A stretch of DNA of 5,006 nt, taken from contig CADBRE010000070.1 in NCBI GenBank assembly GCA_902797005.1, positions 1-5,006 of the forward strand, read 5' to 3'. Of the stretch, positions 1 to 5,006 are shown piece after piece. Made by a program: the position numbers and the translations under genes. The DNA is from an uncultured Erysipelotrichaceae bacterium (GTDB lineage: Bacteria > Bacillota_I > Bacilli_A > RF39 > UBA660). The stretch's first letter is position 1. Every line of letters starts with the position of its first letter. The notes below the pieces were generated by a model. That model worked only from the letters and a program-made list of their open reading frames with translations. It made no database searches and was not told the DNA's origin.

Positions 1-537
1 ATCTTTGCATGTTCCAAATATCACCCAATTGTTTGTAACATTTCCTGAGTAGTAATATACGGTTTGTCCTAGCTCAGCATTATTGGTCTGATATATAGTA
101 TTTGTATATGTTTGATTATCTATTACATCAAAACCTGTTCTTGGTGTTACGCCATTAATAGCACTTCCACCTAGAGTTAAAACAGTTGGATTGTCTACTA
201 AAATACGTTCAGCTAAGGTTGGTGGTCTATTTTCAAAATTAACATTACAAAGTACTGGCATTGCCATTGAAGTAAATCTAACTACACCTTTTTTAGTTAT
301 TGAAGCAACGGTCCCTTCATTGCATTCAATGCTTGAAGTAATATAAGAAGTACCTAATCCATTCATAAATGTTTCTATTGGTGTACTTGTTCGAGAACCT
401 TCGAAAGTATAAGATAATGTGTAGTTATTTTTTACTTCATTAATCTCTATAACAATTCCTTTGCTGTCAGTGTTAATAATCCCAATTATACTTATTGGAA
501 TTATTAATAACATGCCTATTATTAAATACTTTTTCAT
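1..537 (-). CDS. Partial secreted or membrane-anchored surface protein with a two-Cys repeat module
   Basis: The frame is open from an ATG at 535-537 to the left edge, giving 179 residues with the C-terminus missing. Residues 1-4 are MKKY, followed by a hydrophobic stretch (about 5-21, LIIGMLLIIPISIIGII), a signal peptide or anchor with no lipobox Cys. Residues 38-102 form a module with Cys72 and Cys97 that also occurs twice in the upstream neighbour. From about 107 (TLAERILVDNPTV) to the edge (VYYYSGNVTNNWVIFG) the sequence resembles the start of a domain I recall from surface proteins of uncultured gut Bacillota, which usually continues into a 'WRIIRI'-type segment. That recollection is not checked. 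The start is set by the Shine-Dalgarno sequence AAGGAGGA, which overlaps the stop of the upstream gene, so the two genes are probably co-translated. Function is unknown; adhesion or cell-surface display is only a guess. Confidence 0.85.
   Translation of the reverse strand, partial: MKKYLIIGMLLIIPISIIGIINTDSKGIVIEINEVKNNYTLSYTFEGSRTSTPIETFMNGLGTSYITSSIECNEGTVASITKKGVVRFTSMAMPVLCNVNFENRPPTLAERILVDNPTVLTLGGSAINGVTPRTGFDVIDNQTYTNTIYQTNNAELGQTVYYYSGNVTNNWVIFGTCKD
232..426 (-). repeat. Two-Cys protein module, copy A (partial surface gene)
   Basis: Residues 38-102 of the partial surface protein. It begins with 'YTFEG' and contains 'SIEC', then G-T-x-A-S-I-T-x-x-G-x-V-x-F, then P-x-x-C-x-V-x-F. Cys72 and Cys97 are 25 apart. 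The 33-residue core (69-101) aligns without gaps to copy C of the neighbouring gene with 15 identical positions, counted by eye. Confidence 0.75.
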
Positions 538-541
538 TAAA

Positions 542-549
542 TCCTCCTT
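542..549 (-). promoter_or_regulatory. Shine-Dalgarno sequence overlapping the upstream stop codon
   Basis: On the minus strand the TAA stop of the 577-residue gene (548-550) runs directly into AAGGAGGA, and the ATG of the next gene follows at 537. Only 10 bases separate stop and start, with five bases between GGAGG and ATG. This near-perfect ribosome-binding site fixes the start of the partial surface gene and suggests that ribosomes ending on the first gene re-initiate on the second. Confidence 0.85.
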
Positions 550-2281
550 AAAAGTTTATCTTAAACTGCAAGCTATCATTACCACTAGAATCCGAAGAAT
601 CTTTTCTGTATTTTACATAAATATAATGCGTGCCTTTTGGTATTTGATAAGTGATAGTTTTAGTACTCGATGATGAGTTGTTTTTAAAATTCTGATAAAT
701 TAAACTTTCAGAATCAACAGTATAGCTGGTACTAAGCTGTGTATCTAAATTTGAAAATATTCCATAATCACAGCATGCCTCACCATAATTTATAAGCGTT
801 ATTGTTGCAGTTATATCAGTACTTTTATAATTTGTTATTGTTACTTTGGCAAGTGCAGCAGAGTTAGAAACAGATTTATTATTGCTTTCAAAGTATCCAC
901 TTGAGTTAAGAGCAAACTTATAAGATGATTCGTCCACAGGTGATTCGACACTATATGTTGGTGTGCTTTCCATGAAATCAACCGTGCATGTCATAGGCAA
1001 AGACACAGCAGCAAATGTTACATTTCCATTGTTCGTAATTGATGCAGATGTACCAGAAGAACAGCTTATAGTATTAGCCCTGTAGTTAGAAATATAATCA
1101 TCAAGACTTGTATTTGTTGCATTACCTTCATAAGTGTGGTTTAAAGTTACTTTATCAGCATTTCTCAAATTGGATAGGCTTATTTCTTTATTTAAAGCTA
1201 TACTATAGTCTATTGTGCATACTTCAGGTATTTGTGTCACAGTAAACTCGGCTATACCAGAAGAGTCTATTGTTGCGCTTGCGCCTTCACAAGATATTGA
1301 GTTTTCGTATATTGTTCCTACACCTTGTAAATATGTGTTATAAGAAAGCAGATTTGTACTGCTACCGCCATAAGTGTATACTATATTAATATCTGCACTT
1401 ACACCTAAAATGTATTTTGAAGAACTTGTTCCATTTCCTGTTACTGCCACATCACTATTTAAGTAATACACGCTTAGTGATGCATAGTTGCTTCCTAAAT
1501 ATGAAGAAGATCCACCTATCTTTTGATAGTCAGCACTTGAAAGCGTTGTTGTACTGTTTATGTTATCATCTGTTGACGCTGGCCCAATTATCTTAGTTAA
1601 TACTTCACCATTTACCAAATAGTTACCTACTACTCTATATACATCATTACTATCTTCATCAAATTTGAAGTAGTTTACTGTTGTGTCTCCCCCGTATAGG
1701 CATGGCTCAGATGCTGTTGGTATGCAGTTTGTATCATCTTTTACTATGTCTGTTAGTAGTTCTCCTTCTAATGCGAATGCTTCATTATAAGTGTTTATTA
1801 CTGAATAGTATCCGTTACCTAAATTGATTGATGCTACCGAATTAAATGAATAGCCACCATATGCTTTAAAGTCTACTGTTTGTGAAGAACTTGTGTTATT
1901 TGTTACTTTTATTTTTATTGTTTTAGAAAAAGCATTTGATGAGTATTCATTTATTAAACCACTAGGATTCCATCCACTTCTACTTGATACTTCTACTGTT
2001 ACATTACTGTTGTTATAAGCTAGTGTAAACTTAGAAGATACTGGGTTGGTACTAAATATTGTTATATAATATTCTTTAGAAGTATTAGCTGGAATAGTTA
2101 CTGCTGTTCCAGACAAAGGAGTATATGAATTATCTTCATATATGTTTAATCCATATGTTAGATTACCTACCAATAACTCTGATGTGGTTACTTTTTTTGA
2201 ATCAATTATAAATATACTATAGGATAATCCTAATATGCTTATTAAACCTACCAGTATTATATAAAACATATTCTTTTTCAT
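548..2281 (-). CDS. 577-residue modular surface protein, secreted or N-terminally anchored
   Basis: Residues 1-4 (MKKN) and a hydrophobic segment (about 5-26) act as signal peptide or membrane anchor; no LPXTG motif or C-terminal membrane helix is seen. Residues about 30-150 are Ser/Thr/Asn-rich and look like a beta-sandwich (alternating hydrophobics, 'TIKIKVTNNTSSSQTVDFKA'). Residues 171-236 hold Cys186, Cys194 and 'NYFKF...VYRVVG', perhaps a reduced relative of the NNWV domain in the next gene. Two copies of a two-Cys module follow (297-360 and 378-437). Residues 446-577 are a separate beta-rich domain with 'SGYFESNNKSVSNS' and 'YVKYRKDSS'. The ATG at 2279-2281 has AAAGAGG seven bases upstream. 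It is first in a two-gene unit with the partial surface gene. I recognise no enzyme motif; a structural or binding role at the cell surface is inferred. Confidence 0.85.
   Translation of the reverse strand: MKKNMFYIILVGLISILGLSYSIFIIDSKKVTTSELLVGNLTYGLNIYEDNSYTPLSGTAVTIPANTSKEYYITIFSTNPVSSKFTLAYNNSNVTVEVSSRSGWNPSGLINEYSSNAFSKTIKIKVTNNTSSSQTVDFKAYGGYSFNSVASINLGNGYYSVINTYNEAFALEGELLTDIVKDDTNCIPTASEPCLYGGDTTVNYFKFDEDSNDVYRVVGNYLVNGEVLTKIIGPASTDDNINSTTTLSSADYQKIGGSSSYLGSNYASLSVYYLNSDVAVTGNGTSSSKYILGVSADINIVYTYGGSSTNLLSYNTYLQGVGTIYENSISCEGASATIDSSGIAEFTVTQIPEVCTIDYSIALNKEISLSNLRNADKVTLNHTYEGNATNTSLDDYISNYRANTISCSSGTSASITNNGNVTFAAVSLPMTCTVDFMESTPTYSVESPVDESSYKFALNSSGYFESNNKSVSNSAALAKVTITNYKSTDITATITLINYGEACCDYGIFSNLDTQLSTSYTVDSESLIYQNFKNNSSSSTKTITYQIPKGTHYIYVKYRKDSSDSSGNDSLQFKINF
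971..1150 (-). repeat. Two-Cys protein module, copy C
   Basis: Residues 378-437 of the 577-residue protein. It opens with 'NHTYEG' and carries 'TISC' and 'MTCTVDF'. Cys407 and Cys432 are 25 apart. It matches copy A in the neighbouring gene more closely than copy B in its own gene, which suggests exchange or shared descent of modules between the two genes. Confidence 0.75.
1202..1393 (-). repeat. Two-Cys protein module, copy B
   Basis: Residues 297-360 of the 577-residue protein. It opens with 'VYTYGG' and carries 'SISC' and 'PEVCTIDY'. Cys331 and Cys355 are 24 apart, one residue fewer than in copies A and C. It is the most diverged of the three copies. Confidence 0.7.
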
Positions 2282-2310
2282 TCTATAACCTCTTTCTTAT
2301 TAAATGTAGG

Positions 2311-2359
2311 AAAGATATTGTTTTACTTTACAATTCTTTTATATTATTGCAATATCTTT
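2311..2359. repeat. Perfect 10-bp inverted repeat upstream of the surface-protein pair
   Basis: AAAGATATTG at 2311-2320 is the exact reverse complement of CAATATCTTT at 2350-2359, with 29 bases between. One arm abuts the tentative -10 element and the other lies in the likely leader. It could be a regulator's binding site, or a leader RNA stem if transcription starts further upstream. The palindromic match is seen directly; any function is inferred. Confidence 0.45.
2343..2351 (-). promoter_or_regulatory. Tentative extended -10 promoter for the surface-protein pair
   Basis: The minus strand reads TG-C-AATAAT, one mismatch from an extended -10 element, downstream of the transporter's terminator and about 60 bases before the 577-residue gene. 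No convincing -35 box lies at the usual distance. The region is so AT-rich that chance -10 look-alikes are common, so this is weak. A promoter somewhere in 2282-2381 is nevertheless expected, because the terminator at 2382-2405 separates this gene from the one before it. Confidence 0.25.
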
Positions 2360-2381
2360 ATTACTACTATTAATATGATAC

Positions 2382-2405
2382 AAAAAAAGATTGAAAAAAT
2401 CAATC
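2382..2405 (-). terminator. Rho-independent terminator after the AI-2E family gene
   Basis: On the minus strand GATTGA and TCAATC pair into a six-base stem around a five-T loop, followed directly by seven Ts. It lies 44 bases after the stop codon of the transporter gene. The stem is short and AT-rich, but the position and the T-run are typical of an intrinsic terminator. Confidence 0.7.
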
Positions 2406-2449
2406 ATTTCTTAATCATTTTACAGATAATTTTATTAGAGTTAGTAATT

Positions 2450-3622
2450 TTATTTTAGTGATACTTTGCTTATTTCTTTTTTTACATTAGTTTCTTTTGT
2501 GTATCCAAAAAAGTCAAACTTATCATCTAAGAATAAATATATTACTTTTAAAACAGCCATTACTGGAGTTGCTATTACCATTCCAAATATTCCAAAGAAG
2601 TATTCAAATATTAATAATGATATTATTATTGTTATTGGATGTAAATCTGTTTGTTTTCCTATTACAATTGGGTGTATTACATTTCCTTCAATTGTTTGGA
2701 ATACCATTATGAATACTAGCACCAATATACCTATAAGGGAGCTTTGTGAGAATCCTACTAGAACCGCAGGTATTGCGCCGATGTAAGGCCCTACATAAGG
2801 TATTAGATTTGTTACTGCACAGAATAAGGCAAATAGTATTGGTGAGTTTAATCCAATTAGTGAGAACGCTATTACATGTATTATGAATAGTAGTACACTC
2901 ATCCATAATGTTCCATTTACAAACTTATAAAGTACTTCACTTATATTGCTAAATAAATATGATGTTTCTAATCTGAATCTTTTAGGTACAATATTGATTA
3001 TAAACTTGTTTACATTGTTAAAGTTAAGTGATAGATAGAAAGCTATCATAATTGCTATTAGGAATGATCCTATTCCACTTATAACATTTTGTAATATTGT
3101 AATTAGTGTTGTAGGTAAATCATTTGCTATATTTTTGCCAAAGTTTTCTATGTAATTTAAGAAATTAACTTTAGCATCTGTCATATCTATTTTAGTAGAA
3201 TCTCCTAGTTTGTTAAATATGTTATTTATAAACTCCCCTGCTTGATTTATATATGTTGGTATTGTTTTTGCAAAATCATTAAGTTGATTTATTAAAGAAG
3301 GTATAACTGCTAAACAGAATAAGTATAATACTATTGCAACTAATAAATAAACTAATGCAACTGAAAGAGGCCTTTTCATTCCTTTATCAGTGAACTTATT
3401 TATAAGTGGATTAACAAGCCACGCTAATACGAAACCTATAAAGAATGGGCTTATTACTCTAAGTATAGTAAATATTATTGGAAATACATTTAGTTCTCTT
3501 AATATAAATACTATAACTCCAGCTAATGCCATTATCATAAAGATATAAGCTATTTTTAGTATTTTACTTCCTGTAGTAATTACATTATTTAATTCTTCAA
3601 CATTTACTTTATCCTTCTTCAT
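2450..3622 (-). CDS. AI-2E family (UPF0118) membrane transporter
   Basis: A 390-residue multi-pass membrane protein of usual family length. Hydrophobic segments lie at about 24-41, 48-70, 86-107, 177-198, 241-258, 262-290, 294-312 and 331-360, with a large hydrophilic section between (about 110-175). Family hallmarks are seen near the C-terminus: 'NLIPYVGPYIGAIPAVLVG' (272-290), 'QTIEGNVIHPIVIGK' (309-323) with LHP after it, and 'GIFGMVIATPVMAVLKV' (344-360). Members include TqsA of Escherichia coli, linked to autoinducer-2 export, and others reported as sodium/proton antiporters, so the substrate here is unknown. The start has AGGAG at 3633-3637, ten bases upstream. It appears to be a single-gene unit, with a hairpin terminator on each side and a candidate promoter at 3654-3659. 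Confidence 0.92.
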   Translation of the reverse strand: MKKDKVNVEELNNVITTGSKILKIAYIFMIMALAGVIVFILRELNVFPIIFTILRVISPFFIGFVLAWLVNPLINKFTDKGMKRPLSVALVYLLVAIVLYLFCLAVIPSLINQLNDFAKTIPTYINQAGEFINNIFNKLGDSTKIDMTDAKVNFLNYIENFGKNIANDLPTTLITILQNVISGIGSFLIAIMIAFYLSLNFNNVNKFIINIVPKRFRLETSYLFSNISEVLYKFVNGTLWMSVLLFIIHVIAFSLIGLNSPILFALFCAVTNLIPYVGPYIGAIPAVLVGFSQSSLIGILVLVFIMVFQTIEGNVIHPIVIGKQTDLHPITIIISLLIFEYFFGIFGMVIATPVMAVLKVIYLFLDDKFDFFGYTKETNVKKEISKVSLK

Positions 3623-3653
3623 AAAGAATCATCTCCTAAGAATATTCTATCAA

Positions 3654-3659
3654 ATTATA
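3654..3659 (-). promoter_or_regulatory. Candidate -10 box for the AI-2E family gene
   Basis: The minus strand carries a perfect TATAAT here, which would start a leader of about 25 bases before the ATG at 3622. The best -35 match, TTTACA at 3679-3684, sits 19 bases away (longer than usual) and within the hairpin of the preceding gene. A second possible -10, TAGAAT, lies at 3644-3649. The placement is sensible but the match is partial. Confidence 0.4.
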
Positions 3660-3663
3660 TTTA

Positions 3664-3698
3664 GAAAAGAAAGAAACATGTAAAGTTTTTACATGTTT
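3664..3698 (-). terminator. Hairpin terminator after the small Met-rich gene
   Basis: The arms 3674-3684 and 3688-3698 are perfectly complementary over 11 bases (AAACATGTAAA with TTTACATGTTT) around a three-base loop. On the minus strand the stem runs into a pyrimidine-rich tail (TTTCTTTCTTTTCT). It begins nine bases after the stop of the 49-residue gene and probably ends the transcript that carries it and the PRPP synthetase gene. Confidence 0.75.
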
Positions 3699-3706
3699 TT
3701 AACACT

Positions 3707-3856
3707 TTAGTTTTCGTTCATGGTGTTTTTAACAGCTTTAGTCATTTCTCTTTTACCTTTTTTCATAAATCTTTTAATGTCTTTAGAGTAATAACTAGCT
3801 GCATATCCAGCACCCATGCCTGCTGCCATCCACATCATATTTTTAAACATTTTCAT
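3707..3856 (-). CDS. Small Met-rich protein with one predicted membrane segment
   Basis: A 49-residue reading frame starting MKMFKNMMWMAAG and ending in TAA at 3707-3709. Support comes from a strong Shine-Dalgarno GGGAGG (3863-3868) six bases before the ATG, a fit between the PRPP synthetase stop and a hairpin terminator, and composition. Nine residues are Met. Residues about 7-23 are hydrophobic and rich in small residues ('AAGMGAGYAAS', glycine-zipper-like), and the C-terminal half is strongly basic (KDIKRFMKKGKREM). A small inner-membrane protein with a basic cytoplasmic tail is likely, loosely like short YtxH-type proteins, but I do not recognise the family. No terminator separates it from the PRPP synthetase gene 49 bases upstream, so co-transcription is likely. 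Confidence 0.75.
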   Translation of the reverse strand: MKMFKNMMWMAAGMGAGYAASYYSKDIKRFMKKGKREMTKAVKNTMNEN

Positions 3857-3905
3857 AAGTTTCCTCCCTATGCTTATTATTAACTATATGATGATATTTT
3901 ATACT

Positions 3906-5006
3906 CTATCTTTGATTAAATCTTTTCTTTAGTAGTTTTTGTGGGTAAGATTTATCTGTCATTATCTCTGATATTGATTTATCATAGTGGACATTATGTA
4001 TTACATCTGCGACTAGCTCTGAACAATCACACACATGAAGCCATGGTAAGTTTAAGTATTCTTTAGGAATGTATGAAAGATTTGTTGTATATACTCCTTT
4101 TAGTTTACCTTCTTCATAGTATTTATTAAACTTTTCTACTCCTTTAGTAAACAATGCATATGTTACTATTATATAAATGCTATGTACATTAAGATTATTT
4201 AGTTCATCTATGCAGTCAAACATAGATCCACCTGAAGATATCATATCATCTGATATTATTGCGGTGTACCCTTTTATATTTGAGTTACCAGAATAGTCAT
4301 GCGAAATAATTGGGTATTTGCCATCTACTAAGTGATTATAGTCTCTTTGTTTTACAAAGCTTCCTGCTTCTCTATGAATGTTTTCACTATTAAATGAATT
4401 AAGATATACATTTCTTCTGCCAGTAGCGCCGTTATCTGGTGCGACAAAAACGATATTATTAAGTTCTTCGATGCTTAAGTCATTTATTAGTTCTTTTAAT
4501 ATATAGTTTGTGGGAAAGAAGTTATCAAATTCCATATGAGGACAGGCATGCTCGACTCCTTGGTCGTGGGCATCAAATGTTAGAAAAGCCTTTATTCTTT
4601 GCATTTCATCTAGTTCGTGAAGTACCATTCCACATGTTAAGTTCTCTCTCGTATTTCTTCTGTGCTGCCTTCCTGCATATAAAAGTGGCATTACAATATT
4701 TATGTACTGTGCATGATGATTACAGGCCCCTATTCCATCTTTTAGCTGCATTATTAAATCATTCGGACTAGTATGATTTATAAATCCATGCATTTTATAT
4801 TCTACTGAATAATTACCTATATCAGTTATAAAATACACATCTTTTCCTCTTACTGTTTCATTAATCTCTACTTTTAAATGTCCATCTTCAAAAAAGTTCT
4901 GTTTGATGGGCAACATATAAGTAAAGTATTTTGGATCAAATCCATCTTTACTTACTAATAGTTCATCTACCTTTTCTCCAAGTTCTTTCGCACTGTCAAA
5001 TACTAC
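3906..5006 (-). CDS. prs: Ribose-phosphate pyrophosphokinase (PRPP synthetase), N-terminus off the edge
   Basis: It makes 5-phosphoribosyl 1-pyrophosphate from ribose 5-phosphate and ATP, the precursor for purines, pyrimidines, NAD, histidine and tryptophan; it is a cytoplasmic enzyme. 366 residues are visible, ending in TAG at 3906-3908. Numbered from the edge, the motifs are 'GRQHRRNTREN' (112-122, nucleotide-binding region), 'FDAHD' (144-148, catalytic His region), 'PDNGATGRRN' (190-199, ribose-phosphate side), 'KQRDYN' (219-224, flexible-loop region) and 'SDDMISSGGS' (252-261, PRPP-binding loop). The frame stays open for 30 codons upstream of the first ATG (4914-4916), and those residues ('SAKELGEKVDELL') fit the family's N-terminal pattern, so the true start lies outside. 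It resembles the longer form, near 390 residues, that I recall from gut Bacillota rather than the classical form of about 315 residues. Confidence 0.92.
   Translation of the reverse strand, partial: VVFDSAKELGEKVDELLVSKDGFDPKYFTYMLPIKQNFFEDGHLKVEINETVRGKDVYFITDIGNYSVEYKMHGFINHTSPNDLIMQLKDGIGACNHHAQYINIVMPLLYAGRQHRRNTRENLTCGMVLHELDEMQRIKAFLTFDAHDQGVEHACPHMEFDNFFPTNYILKELINDLSIEELNNIVFVAPDNGATGRRNVYLNSFNSENIHREAGSFVKQRDYNHLVDGKYPIISHDYSGNSNIKGYTAIISDDMISSGGSMFDCIDELNNLNVHSIYIIVTYALFTKGVEKFNKYYEEGKLKGVYTTNLSYIPKEYLNLPWLHVCDCSELVADVIHNVHYDKSISEIMTDKSYPQKLLKKRFNQR

Noticed and set aside
461..673. 70-residue plus-strand frame across the junction of the two surface genes
   Set aside because: It lies antisense to both well-supported genes, has no good ribosome-binding site, and much of its hydrophobic look is the complement of the signal-peptide codons.
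2282..2449. Riboswitch or small RNA in the largest intergenic region
   Set aside because: Apart from the terminator, the inverted repeat and a weak promoter, I see no conserved riboswitch or T-box elements, and the region is simple AT-rich sequence.
2466..2906. Plus- and minus-strand frames of 71-106 residues within the AI-2E family gene
   Set aside because: They overlap a gene with clear family motifs, have low-complexity composition dictated by the other strand, and show no recognisable domain.
4508..4771. 87-residue plus-strand frame within the PRPP synthetase gene
   Set aside because: It is antisense to conserved active-site codons of the enzyme and is best explained as a chance open frame.
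4914..4916. This ATG as the start of the PRPP synthetase gene
   Set aside because: The frame stays open to the window edge with family-like residues upstream, and no Shine-Dalgarno sequence precedes this ATG.
1..5006. CRISPR array, insertion sequence, tRNA or rRNA genes
   Set aside because: I saw no regularly spaced direct repeats, transposase, terminal inverted repeats, or tRNA or rRNA sequence blocks on either strand.

Overview
The window is AT-rich DNA from a low-GC Gram-positive type bacterium. All five genes lie on the minus strand, each start is preceded by a Shine-Dalgarno sequence where it can be seen, and coding is dense. The style of the two surface proteins (Ser/Thr/Asn-rich, MKK plus a hydrophobic N-terminus, a 'YYYSGNVTNNWV' segment) and the long form of PRPP synthetase resemble uncultured gut Bacillota of the RF39/Erysipelotrichia-like kind. 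That placement is from memory and is not proven here. All six Trp codons are TGG and no in-frame TGA occurs, so the standard bacterial code fits.

In the order of transcription (right to left): a ribose-phosphate pyrophosphokinase gene runs off the right edge (3906 to beyond 5006). Close behind it is a 49-residue, Met-rich small protein with one predicted membrane segment (3707-3856), followed by a strong hairpin with a U-rich tail. A candidate promoter then leads into an AI-2E family (UPF0118) membrane transporter (2450-3622), which ends at a second hairpin plus seven Ts.

A 168-base intergenic region (2282-2449) holds that terminator, a tentative promoter and a perfect 10-bp inverted repeat. 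It leads into two tightly coupled genes for secreted or membrane-anchored surface proteins: a complete 577-residue protein (548-2281) and a partial one (1-537, off the left edge). The second gene's Shine-Dalgarno sequence overlaps the first gene's stop codon, so the two are probably made together.

The most interesting part is this surface-protein pair. Both are mosaics and share a module of about 60-65 residues carrying two cysteines 24-25 residues apart. It occurs once in the partial protein and twice in the complete one. The complete protein ends in a different beta-rich domain. The housekeeping genes to the right show no evident functional link to the surface pair.
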